From the NCBI GenBank assembly GCA_963676635.1, contig OY781105.1:3472001-3536000 (forward strand): DNA of 64,000 nt, written 5' to 3'. This stretch comes from GCA-002708315 sp963676635. Lineage in GTDB: Bacteria; Bacteroidota; Bacteroidia; Bacteroidales; F082. How positions within the stretch are numbered: the first letter of the stretch is position 1; each line of letters opens with the position of its first letter. A program made the translations under genes and the position numbers. A model generated the notes under the pieces. That model was given only the letters and a program-made list of their open reading frames with translations, was not told the origin of the DNA and ran no database searches. This document shows, one piece after another, positions 44,501-52,061 of the stretch.

Positions 44501-44631
44501 CAGGTCTGCCTGATGAAAAGCACCATCAACAGATGAAAAGTTATGAAGATGCTGTTTCGGGTATCTTTAACAGAGAGACCGAGTCGATGTTGGTATATTT
44601 GGGAGATGAAATTAATATAGTTAAGTGTTGA
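41512..44631 (+). CDS. UvrD-type helicase/nuclease, AddA-like
   Basis: This 1039-residue enzyme probably processes DNA ends for recombination. Superfamily 1 helicase motifs in order: RSSAGTGKTTTLV (Walker A, about 8-20), AITFTNKAANEMKSR, FLIDEFQDTSVLQW (Walker B), LVGDAKQAIYRFRSGE, LSVNWRSEREIV, VKVMTIHKAKGLKFPVVI and NLVYVAFTRP. The C-terminal PD-(D/E)XK nuclease has D981 (RPDKLVF) and D994-Y-K996 (IIVDYKTG), with QMKSYEDA after. This is the AddA/RecB layout. An AddB-type partner is often next to it in Bacteroidota, but none is seen here. Its ATG begins one base after the TamB stop. Confidence 0.9.
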   Translation: MPLEVYRSSAGTGKTTTLVSEYLRISLDKPNSFRKVLAITFTNKAANEMKSRVIEVLRLLSENPDAVKDEYSSLLNYLNLGDAELKQRASLLLSLILHNYDDFAISTIDSFIHKIIRTFANDVNLPQNFEVVIDIDDFLSDIIALLYNKVGSDKQLTRLLVDFVISNAEEESSYDPTRKLTSFILYQLREDSFKFAGVLQNLDIERIGDIIGVIRSYMMSGKNKAVYNAQNALYLIAENNIDDGDFFNGQRGIVGFFKEVSVFKVNVDKLFPGKLAEKTINEGKWTSSKVSQSTAAVIESISSELTELYNEIVSDLKQYLYYSMVFSKIYSVALVNEIRKIFDDYTDTTGKVHISEFNKRISEEIAGQPVPYIFERLGSKYRYFLIDEFQDTSVLQWNNLLPLIEESLSQGNFNMLVGDAKQAIYRFRSGEVELFARLPELYGITDDSQKLTRQKLIESEFKEVPLSVNWRSEREIVEFNNRFFEAVSSTMPDYIRKIYEGHVQEVPEHKMNTGGFVSLNLIEVEDKDEYSVQKNHRIFSIIKDLRERNYRLKDICILCRTAKGAGDISAYLLENKTDVVSSESLLLANSPKVRWIINILRLVRYPADALAIAGFVQCFTEIHNELQYDQEYNRFAKSIKSGLKGIFSFLGIEDQSDYLVSSSVYEMSEFIIRSVIGDSENDPFLQNFLDFAFENNDIPDKFLELWDKKSSKLFITMPEDLDAVKVMTIHKAKGLKFPVVILETSGVIERNTVSEYWEPAAIPGADDLKVTLMPLRTDLSLIDREEIYLREKEKTELDNLNLVYVAFTRPVEALYTVSKTGGRKSHLLSRYILSFLEKEGIEANDNGIYNFGEPVSHVVKETDTSNRIILDKLLSCQWENHIVIAESKASGVMAVDYLAKNEYGSIVHDLLADVFVADDVDRVISAISDSGVFSESDCNLFRSILLSVVTHDELSPLFSEASTVRNESEILLEDGRFIRPDKLVFSEDKIIIVDYKTGLPDEKHHQQMKSYEDAVSGIFNRETESMLVYLGDEINIVKC

Positions 44632-44664
44632 TGCTTAATAATGTGAGCTGTTGTTGGAATCGTG

Positions 44665-44700
44665 TGTACGAAAATGTACAGTGTTTGTTAGTATTTGTAC
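44665..44700. promoter_or_regulatory. Helically phased TGTAC repeats
   Basis: TGTAC occurs at 44665, 44675 and 44696, with TGTTA at 44686: steps of 10, 11 and 10 bases. GTGTAC and GTACAC at the two ends also form an inverted repeat. The site lies 112-147 bases upstream of the tricorn-like protease gene. Its role is unknown; a regulator binding site is possible. The rest of 44632-44811 shows no gene. Confidence 0.4.
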
Positions 44701-44811
44701 ACTCAGTGAATAATAATGCATTAACAGATTGTATAAATGCCTGTTGTTTACGTATCTGTAAAAAAGGGCATAATATTGGCTTAGCATGAGATTAAAATAA
44801 AATTATGTAAT

Positions 44812-47800
44812 ATGAAAAGATTAATATTGTTATTAACTGTGTTTTTAAGCGTTGCTGCGTTTGCTCAGGAGGATGTTAGATTGTTACGTTTCCCGGCTGT
44901 TTATGGTGAAACAGTTGTGTTTACTTATGCCGGCGATTTGTATCAGGTTCCTCTTTCGGGTGGTACAGCCCGCAGACTGACAAGTAATGTGGATGGTTAT
45001 GAGATGTTTGCGCATTTCTCTCCTGATGGTAAACAAATTGCTTTTACAGGTCAGTATGATGGTAATACCGAAGTGTTTATTATTCCTGTTGAAGGTGGTG
45101 TGCCAAAAAGGCTTACATATACGGCTACACTTAATCGTGATGATGTAAGTGATCGTATGGGGCCCAATAATATTGTGATGGCATGGCGAAACAGCAGCGA
45201 TATAGTGTACAGGTCACGCAAGCAGACCTTTAACTCTTTTAAAGGACAGCTTTTTGAAGTGAACAAAGAAGGTGGTATGTCTGAAGAGTTGCCGTTACCG
45301 TCGGGCGGATGGTGTTCTTTTTCTGATGACGGTATGAAGATGGCGTATAACCGTATCTTCAGAGAATTCAGAACTTGGAAGTATTATAAAGGTGGTATGG
45401 CTGATGATGTCTGGATTTATGATTTCAAAACCAAGAAGACTGTCAACATAACAAACAATGATAGTCAGGATATATTCCCAATGTGGCATGGTGATAAGGT
45501 TTATTTTCTTTCTGACAGAGACAGAACCATGAACCTTTTTGTTTATGATTTGAATTCAAAGCAGACTACAAAACTTACCAACTATACGGAATATGATATT
45601 AAATTCCCTAGTCTGGGTAATGAATCTGTTATCTATGAAAATGGTGGATATATCTACAATTATAATCTTTCAGACGGAAGCATTAAGAAAGTAACTGTTA
45701 ATATATATAATGATATAGCCACTGGCAGGGATGAACTAAAGGATGCATCGAAATTTATTAATTCATGGGCTATATCTCCGGATGGTAATCGTGTTGTTTT
45801 TGGTGCGCGTGGTGATGTATTTACTGTGCCAGCTGAATCTGGTATTACACGAAACCTGACTAAATCTTCAGGTGCTCATGATCGCAATGTTGAGTGGTCT
45901 CCCAATGGGAAATATATTTCTTATATAAGCGACCGTACCGGAGAAGATGAGATATATATTCAGAATCAGAATGGTGAAGAGCCTGCTGTTCAGCTCACCA
46001 ATAATTCTACTACTTATAAATATAACCCAATCTGGTCGCCTGATAGTAAATATCTACTATGGTCTGATAAAGAGGGTATGCTCAATTATATTAATATTGA
46101 GTCAAAGAAAATTGTTAAGGTTGATGAAGCTGATGCCTGGGAGATTAGGGATTATTCGTGGTCGCCTGATAGCCGCTGGATTGCATATACAAAACCGGAA
46201 CAGTTTACAATGAACAGAATCTGGATTTACGATATCAACTCAGGGAAGTCTAAACCTGTTACTGATACCTGGTATTCTTCATCTAATCCTTCTTTCGATA
46301 ATAATGGCAAGTATTTATTCTTTACTTCTGCGCGTGATTTTAATCCGATCTATAGCAATACAGAATGGAATCATGCTTACCAGAATATGAGTGGAATTTA
46401 TTTTGTTACTCTTACGAAGGATATACCTAATCCTTTTGAGCCAACTAATGATGAGGTGGCTGTAAAGGATGAAACAGAAAGCAAGAATGAGAAGCCAAAG
46501 GATGAAAGCTCTAAAACTGAGCTCTCTGTGGATATCGATTTTGACGGAATTATTAACAGAATAATTAAGCTTCCTCTTGAAGCTGCTAATTACTGGCGTG
46601 TAAATGCCATTGATGATGATGTTTACTTTGTTGAGTATAAATCAGGTGGTAATGGTCTTGAGTTTAAATTGTTTAATCTGAAAACGGAGAAAACAACCGA
46701 TCTTGGAGACTTTGGTTCGTATGTTATCTCTGATGATCATAAAAAGATGCTTATTAGTACAGGCGGTAAATATGCTGTTATTCCGCTTCCTAAGACAAAA
46801 ATAGTAGCTAAGGACTTTCTTGATCTTAGCAATATGAATATGATGGTTAATTTGAAAGAGGAATGGGCTCAGATATATAATGAGTCATGGCGACAAATGC
46901 GTGACTTCTTCTATGCTCCTAATATGCATGGCAACGACTGGCCGTCGATACAGGAAAAATATGCTGTTCTTCTGCCTTATGTTAACAATCGCAACGACCT
47001 TAATTATATTATAGGTGAGATGATTGGTGAGCTAAGTGTTGGCCATGCCTACGTTAATGGTGGTGATAAGCCTTCTCCGGAAAGGATAAAAACCGGATTG
47101 CTTGGTGCTCAGATTACTAAAGATAAATCGGGGTATTTTGAAATTGATGAAATACTGGAAGGTGAAAACTGGACCAAAGGAGGAAGATCGCCTCTTACTG
47201 AAGTTGGCGTTGATGTGGAAGAAGGTGATTATATAATTGCTATTGATGGTGAAGACCTGAAAGAGGTGGATGATATTTACAGCAAACTTGTTGGCAAGGC
47301 GGGCAAAGAGGTAATACTTAGCGTGAATGCCAAGGCTTCTGCCGATGGCGCTAAAGATATAATTGTTGTTCCTGTAGCCGATGAATCAGGTCTTTACTAT
47401 TATAATTGGGTACAGGATAATATTGAAAAGGTAAACAAAGCTACTGATGGACAGGTTGGTTATATTCATATCCCTGACATGGGTCCTGACGGATTGAATG
47501 AGTTTGTGAAACATTTTTATCCTCAGTTAAACAAGAAAGCGCTTATTATCGACGATCGTGGTAATGGTGGTGGTAATGTTTCTCCGATGCTTATTGAGCG
47601 TCTTAACCGTGAGCTTACATTATATGGTATGTCAAGAAACAATTCAGTTTCTACTAAACCAGCCCAGATAATGAGAGGTCCGAAAGTATTGCTACTTGAT
47701 TCTTATTCAGCATCAGACGGCGACTTATTCCCTTATCAGTTTCAGAAGCTGCAGATGGGTACTCTTATAGGTACACGTTCCTGGGGTGGCGTTGTTGGTA

Positions 47801-48051
47801 TTCGCGGTTCAATGCCATTTATCGATGGCGGTGATCTGCGACGTCCTGAGTTTGCTCCGTTTGATGAAGATGGCAACTGGGTAATTGAAGGTCATGGTGT
47901 TGACCCCGATATTGTTATCGAAAACGACCCGGCTAAGGAGTATGCTGGTGAAGATGAACAGCTTAATAAGGCTATTGAGGTTATCCTGGAACAACTGAAG
48001 GATTACAAACCTGTTCCTGATATTCCTTCATATCCTGATAAAACGAAATAA
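44812..48051 (+). CDS. Tricorn-like S41 family peptidase
   Basis: This 1079-residue exported protein has a signal peptide (1-18, ending AAFAQ). Two beta-propeller regions made of PD40/WD40-like repeats follow (about 20-310 and 310-540; for example FSPDGKQIAFTG, ISPDGNRVVFGA, WSPDSRWIAYT), then a Lys/Glu-rich linker (VKDETESKNEKPKDES), a tricorn C1 domain, a PDZ domain near 755-860 (VEEGDYIIAIDGEDL), and the S41 protease domain with IDDRGNGGG and the SASDGDLFPYQF motif holding the likely catalytic Ser (S966 or S968). It probably degrades peptides in the periplasm. A terminator follows. Confidence 0.92.
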   Translation: MKRLILLLTVFLSVAAFAQEDVRLLRFPAVYGETVVFTYAGDLYQVPLSGGTARRLTSNVDGYEMFAHFSPDGKQIAFTGQYDGNTEVFIIPVEGGVPKRLTYTATLNRDDVSDRMGPNNIVMAWRNSSDIVYRSRKQTFNSFKGQLFEVNKEGGMSEELPLPSGGWCSFSDDGMKMAYNRIFREFRTWKYYKGGMADDVWIYDFKTKKTVNITNNDSQDIFPMWHGDKVYFLSDRDRTMNLFVYDLNSKQTTKLTNYTEYDIKFPSLGNESVIYENGGYIYNYNLSDGSIKKVTVNIYNDIATGRDELKDASKFINSWAISPDGNRVVFGARGDVFTVPAESGITRNLTKSSGAHDRNVEWSPNGKYISYISDRTGEDEIYIQNQNGEEPAVQLTNNSTTYKYNPIWSPDSKYLLWSDKEGMLNYINIESKKIVKVDEADAWEIRDYSWSPDSRWIAYTKPEQFTMNRIWIYDINSGKSKPVTDTWYSSSNPSFDNNGKYLFFTSARDFNPIYSNTEWNHAYQNMSGIYFVTLTKDIPNPFEPTNDEVAVKDETESKNEKPKDESSKTELSVDIDFDGIINRIIKLPLEAANYWRVNAIDDDVYFVEYKSGGNGLEFKLFNLKTEKTTDLGDFGSYVISDDHKKMLISTGGKYAVIPLPKTKIVAKDFLDLSNMNMMVNLKEEWAQIYNESWRQMRDFFYAPNMHGNDWPSIQEKYAVLLPYVNNRNDLNYIIGEMIGELSVGHAYVNGGDKPSPERIKTGLLGAQITKDKSGYFEIDEILEGENWTKGGRSPLTEVGVDVEEGDYIIAIDGEDLKEVDDIYSKLVGKAGKEVILSVNAKASADGAKDIIVVPVADESGLYYYNWVQDNIEKVNKATDGQVGYIHIPDMGPDGLNEFVKHFYPQLNKKALIIDDRGNGGGNVSPMLIERLNRELTLYGMSRNNSVSTKPAQIMRGPKVLLLDSYSASDGDLFPYQFQKLQMGTLIGTRSWGGVVGIRGSMPFIDGGDLRRPEFAPFDEDGNWVIEGHGVDPDIVIENDPAKEYAGEDEQLNKAIEVILEQLKDYKPVPDIPSYPDKTK

Positions 48052-48070
48052 TTATAACTTTTTAGTTTAA

Positions 48071-48099
48071 ACGCCTCCCATGCGGAGGCGTTTTTTTTT
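48071..48099 (+). terminator. Rho-independent terminator of the tricorn-like protease gene
   Basis: ACGCCTCC pairs with GGAGGCGT around a 5-base loop (CATGC), followed by nine T. Strong and unambiguous. Confidence 0.93.
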
Positions 48100-48228
48100 G
48101 TTGCTTTTTGTAGGCTTACACAAATAGTGATATGTTAATAGCATACAGCATTGAATGCCTGTTCTCTGCTTATGGGTTGCTTATTTTGTGCTCTGATAAT
48201 TGATAATGCCTGCTGTGTGGTTGGAGTT

Positions 48229-48419
48229 TCCATACGTATGAAAAACAATTTTGATACGTATGAAAATACCCAACTAATAGGTATCATTTACCCAACTGAT
48301 AGCTATCATTTACATAACTAATAGCTATTAAATTTATAACTGATAGCTATCATTTATATAACTAATAGCTATTATATATCCAACTGATAGTTATTAAATA
48401 AATAATTGACAGTTCAAAA
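48229..48419. repeat. Tandem palindrome array, nine units, 22-bp period
   Basis: Units start with AACT at 48272, 48294, 48316, 48338, 48360 and 48382, with a weaker copy at 48404, all 22 bases apart. The palindrome alternates between TAATAGCTATTA and TGATAGCTATCA. Two preceding units carry a different palindrome (ATACGTAT at 48232 and 48254), also 22 bases apart and almost in register. Palindrome centres are spaced 22, 23, then 22 throughout. The remaining 48100-48228 and 48420-48599 show no gene. Confidence 0.9.
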
Positions 48420-48599
48420 GATGGAATTACAAAGCTATATCTGATAAAATTGTGAAGTTAAACTAATTGATTTCTGCTGTTAATTTCAGCAAAGTCTGTT
48501 GTGCAGATGGTAAAGCCTAAAAGCCTGCGAATGGATTGAAATGAACCGAAATAATGAAAGCATTGTAATTATTCAATCCCAGATGAATTCCCGGGGCAT

Positions 48600-48627
48600 A
48601 AAAAAAGCCAGCTTAAAGCCGGCTTTC
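48600..48627 (-). terminator. Rho-independent terminator of ilvE
   Basis: On the minus strand, AAAGCCGGC pairs with GCTGGCTTT (one G-T pair) around TTTAA, followed by a T run. It lies 29 bases after the ilvE stop. Confidence 0.85.
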
Positions 48628-48655
48628 TGAAATATAAATTATTATCAAGAAAAAA

Positions 48656-49681
48656 TTAAATTCCTTCAATTACAGTACACCAATTGTGTTTATCTTCAAT
48701 TTCACCTTCCTGAATACCTCTCAGGGTAACATAAAGTTTTGTTGAATAAGGTCCTGCAACTTCACCATAGGTATAAGTTTTGTCTTTTACACGATCATAA
48801 ACTTTTGCAATCGGGCTGATAATAGCAGCAGTACCACATGCGCCAGCTTCTTCGAAAGTATCAAGCTCTTCAATAGGAACCCTTCTTCTTTCAACAGTTA
48901 AGCCAATGTCCTCAGCAATTTGCTCAAGACTCATATTGGTTATTGAAGGAAGAATGCTGGTACTTTTAGGAGTGATATATTTCTTATCCTTAATGCCAAA
49001 GAAGTTGGCAGGTCCTGCTTCGTCGATATAACTTTTCTCAAGCGCATCGAGGAAAAGAACAGAAGCAAAGCCGTCTTTGTGAGCTCTTTGGGCAGGAACC
49101 AGACTAGCTGCATAGTTGCCGCCAACTTTAATACTACCAGTTCCCAGAGGTGCAGCACGGTCGTAGTCACGTACTACTTCAATAGGTACAGGCTTGAATC
49201 CTTCTTTAAAGTAAGGACCAACCGGAGTTACAAATACCATAAACATGTATTCAGTAGCTGGTTTTACACCAACCTGCGGGCCACTGCCAAAAAGGAGAGG
49301 GCGCAAATACAGAGTAGCTCCTGTTCCATAAGGAGGAATGTATTTTGCGTTTAGCTCAACAGCTTTCATGCATGCATCCTTGAATAATTTTTCAGGTACT
49401 TTTGCCATCATGATGCCGTCGGCAGAGCGTGCCATACGTTTGGCATTTTCTTCCCATCTGAATAACCTTACTTTACCATCTTTGCCACGATAGGCCTTTA
49501 AGCCTTCAAAGGCTTCTTGTCCATAGTGTAAAGCGGTAGCTGCCATATGAATGTTTATGGTCTCAGATGATGATACTTCAAGTTCGCCCCATTTGCCATC
49601 TCTGTAATAACAGCGAACATTGTAATCAGTTTTGTGATAACCAAAAGGCAGATTGCCCCAATCTATATTCATTTCTTTCAT
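48656..49681 (-). CDS. ilvE: Branched-chain amino acid aminotransferase
   Basis: This 341-residue class IV PLP enzyme moves the amino group between glutamate and the keto acids of Leu, Ile and Val. It has the family blocks AATALHYGQEAFEGLKAYRG, RPLLFGSGPQVGV, the Lys that holds PLP in GTGSIKVGGNYAAS, SYIDEAGPANFFG and ACGTAAIISPIAKV. This matches the longer eukaryote-like BCAT type II form (about 340-360 residues). ATG 49681 is used; a second ATG at 49672 is possible. It stands alone with its own terminator. Confidence 0.95.
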   Translation of the reverse strand: MKEMNIDWGNLPFGYHKTDYNVRCYYRDGKWGELEVSSSETINIHMAATALHYGQEAFEGLKAYRGKDGKVRLFRWEENAKRMARSADGIMMAKVPEKLFKDACMKAVELNAKYIPPYGTGATLYLRPLLFGSGPQVGVKPATEYMFMVFVTPVGPYFKEGFKPVPIEVVRDYDRAAPLGTGSIKVGGNYAASLVPAQRAHKDGFASVLFLDALEKSYIDEAGPANFFGIKDKKYITPKSTSILPSITNMSLEQIAEDIGLTVERRRVPIEELDTFEEAGACGTAAIISPIAKVYDRVKDKTYTYGEVAGPYSTKLYVTLRGIQEGEIEDKHNWCTVIEGI

Positions 49682-49986
49682 TTTTTTTGTTTTTTAATAG
49701 TCTGCTAATTTACAAAATATTCTTGAATATCTTATTTGATTTAGTAATGTTGCTGATTAGCTAAGTGGCAATCAATCAAATATATATACTGTAAGCTGCT
49801 TAGCTTAAGGTTGTTTCTTGCTTAATCTGATTCCAGTCTAAATAGTGTTTGTACTTAATGTTAAATAGTTGCTGAGCTTTAAGGACAGAATCAAAAAAAA
49901 GCGACCAGGTGAAGGACAAACCCCGTCCTTGATAATTGAACCTTAAACTTTAAACTTTTTAATTTGCCAATTTGGAGTTATCTTAA
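49682..49986. other. Gene-free stretch between ilvE and a lipoprotein gene
   Basis: This stretch of about 300 AT-rich bases lies between divergent genes and would hold the ilvE promoter. A 6-bp hairpin (AAGGAC-n7-GTCCTT) lies at 49912-49930. No 22-bp array is seen here, unlike in the three longest gaps. Confidence 0.5.
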
Positions 49987-49994
49987 TACATTTG
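49987..49994 (+). promoter_or_regulatory. Putative -7 box of the lipoprotein gene
   Basis: TACATTTG matches TAnnTTTG, 21 bases upstream of the ATG at 50016. It overlaps an in-frame TTG at 49992, which argues against that TTG as a start. Confidence 0.5.
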
Positions 49995-50015
49995 TTCCCG
50001 ATACAAACTTGGAAA

Positions 50016-50846
50016 ATGAAAACAAAAAGTTCAATATTAGTACTGGTGATTCTCCTGATTATTCAGGGATGCAGTCTTGAACATAAGTATGCAGTTGAGT
50101 TTGCCAGAAATACAAGTAAGCGCAATATTCTGGTGTTTACAGCAACAACTGTTGATAAATCAAATCTGAAAACATACCTTTTAGATTCATTGGAAAACGT
50201 GACAGACAATAACAAAGATTCTTTGCTTCTGGTAAACAGTGATTTTCTTAATGATATCAATGATTCTCTTTTTCTCGCCAATTACAATTTGGGATATCTA
50301 AAGACTTTAAAGTCATTGGGACTTAATGTGTTTACTTCTGATAATGTTACTGATTTTCTAGAAAGAGACACCAATAATTACAGGATAAACATTGCACAGG
50401 TACAGCTGGAAGAAACCTTATATGATTATCGCGATGAGATGGAGATTTATGGCGACAACTATTACCATGATTTTGCTTTGAATTCAGTATATCTTAATTC
50501 GTGGTTCGAAGTGAGTAAGTATGACAAGCACGATGAGAGTAAGCGATATGTTTATTTTGCTACCGATTTTGCTACTGACATCCCTGATGGTAAGTTCGAT
50601 TATGATATCTTTTCGAGAAAAGTACGTTACATGTATAATATCGACTCACTGAAGGTAGAAAACATTTATGAGTTTGCTTATTACACAGGAGGAGAGTTCG
50701 CCATGTTCACCTTCGATCTGTTGCTTAACAGTGAGTTAAATAATAAAGTTCCGGAAAGCGAACGTACTAATTATTGGAGCTTTGATCCCGAAAACGGTGT
50801 TTTTTATCCTGCAGGAGAAGACAGGCTTGTGCCAATGGATAAGTAA
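50016..50846 (+). CDS. Lipoprotein of unknown function
   Basis: This 276-residue lipoprotein has a signal peptide with lipobox LIIQGC (Cys near residue 19). The body begins YAVEFARNTSKRNILVFTA, mixed alpha/beta in look, with an Asp/Asn-rich middle and a C-terminal region containing YTGGEFAMFTFDLLLNSEL. I do not recognise the family and see no catalytic motif. The gene stands alone between ilvE and purM, with its own promoter box. The lipid anchor is clear; the rest is not. Confidence 0.7.
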   Translation: MKTKSSILVLVILLIIQGCSLEHKYAVEFARNTSKRNILVFTATTVDKSNLKTYLLDSLENVTDNNKDSLLLVNSDFLNDINDSLFLANYNLGYLKTLKSLGLNVFTSDNVTDFLERDTNNYRINIAQVQLEETLYDYRDEMEIYGDNYYHDFALNSVYLNSWFEVSKYDKHDESKRYVYFATDFATDIPDGKFDYDIFSRKVRYMYNIDSLKVENIYEFAYYTGGEFAMFTFDLLLNSELNNKVPESERTNYWSFDPENGVFYPAGEDRLVPMDK

Positions 50847-50894
50847 ATTATTTGGTGTACGGCTCTTTTATCCTAAAGTTATTATCAACACAGA

Positions 50895-52061
50895 TTAATA
50901 CTCAAATTCCCCGTATTCTGATTTGATGGTCAGTTTTTTGTTATCTGATTTCTCAACATGACCAATAACTTTAGCGTCGATATTGAAAGAGCGGGAAATG
51001 TCAATTATTTCACCTGCAATTTCTTCAGGAACATATAACTCCATACGATGTCCCATGTTGAAAACCTTGTACATTTCTTTCCAATCGGTACCCGACTCTT
51101 GCTGAATCATCTTAAACAATGGGGGAGTAGGGAACATATTATCCTTAACAATGTGCAGATTATCCACAAAATGTAAGACCTTCGTTTGAGCACCGCCGCT
51201 GCAATGAATCATACCATGAATTTGATTACGACAAGCATCAAGAATCTTCTTAATTACAGGAGCATATGTTCTGGTTGGTGAAAGGACAAGCTTTCCTGCG
51301 TCAGTGCCATCGACTTCAGTTTTATCAAGAAGTTGTTTTGATCCCGAATAAACAAGATAATCAGGGACAGAAGGGTCATAGCTTTCAGGATATTTTCTGG
51401 CGAGTATCTTAGAAAACACATCATGGCGTGCTGAGGTAAGCCCGTTGCTTCCCATACCACCATTGTAAGTGTCTTCATAAGTAGCTTTACCAAATGATTC
51501 AAGGCCCACAATCACATCTTCGGCAAGGATATTGTTTTCAATAACATCTTTTCTCTTAACACGTGCTGTTACCGTAGAGTCAACAATTATTGTTCTCACC
51601 AGATCGCCAACATCGGCTGTTTCACCTCCTGTAAGAATTATTTGAACTCCCAGATCATTCATCTTATCGATAAACTCCTGTGTGCCATTAATTATAGCAG
51701 ATATAACATCACCAGGGATAAGGTTTTTATTTCTTCCAATTGTAGACGACAGCAGGATATTATCAGTAACACCAACACACAGCAGGTCGTCGGTATTCAT
51801 AACAATAGCATCCTGTGCAATGCCCTTCCACACGCTTAAGTCGCCAGTTTCTTTCCAGTAGAGATAAGCCAGAGAGGATTTCGTTCCCGCTCCATCAGCA
51901 TGCATAATATTGCAGTAACTATCATCATTACCAAGTATATCAGGGATAACCTTACAAAATGCATTAGGGAAAACTCCTTTGTCAATATTTTTAATAGCTG
52001 AGTGAACATCTTCTTTGGAAGCTGACACTCCGCGTTGCATGTATCTCGACTGATTGCTCAT
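50895..52061 (-). CDS. purM: Phosphoribosylformylglycinamidine cyclo-ligase
   Basis: This 388-residue enzyme forms aminoimidazole ribonucleotide (AIR) from FGAM with ATP, the fifth purine step. Hallmarks are MHADGAGTKSSLAYLYWKET, DAIVMNTDDLLCVG, ILTGGETADVGDLV, the SNGLTSARHDVF block and IHCSGGAQTKVL. It is the longer form found in Bacteroidota, not the 345-residue E. coli type. Its ATG overlaps the stop of the OmpA-family gene (TAATG), so the two are translationally coupled even though their roles are unrelated. Confidence 0.92.
   Translation of the reverse strand: MSNQSRYMQRGVSASKEDVHSAIKNIDKGVFPNAFCKVIPDILGNDDSYCNIMHADGAGTKSSLAYLYWKETGDLSVWKGIAQDAIVMNTDDLLCVGVTDNILLSSTIGRNKNLIPGDVISAIINGTQEFIDKMNDLGVQIILTGGETADVGDLVRTIIVDSTVTARVKRKDVIENNILAEDVIVGLESFGKATYEDTYNGGMGSNGLTSARHDVFSKILARKYPESYDPSVPDYLVYSGSKQLLDKTEVDGTDAGKLVLSPTRTYAPVIKKILDACRNQIHGMIHCSGGAQTKVLHFVDNLHIVKDNMFPTPPLFKMIQQESGTDWKEMYKVFNMGHRMELYVPEEIAGEIIDISRSFNIDAKVIGHVEKSDNKKLTIKSEYGEFEY

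Noticed and set aside
48229..48419. Plasmid-type iteron origin of replication
   Set aside because: A 22-bp step resembles known plasmid iterons, but there is no rep gene, the surroundings are core chromosome, and unit sequences differ between loci.
49912..49930. Terminator or riboswitch between ilvE and the lipoprotein gene
   Set aside because: The hairpin has only a 6-bp stem with no T run and no known aptamer pattern.
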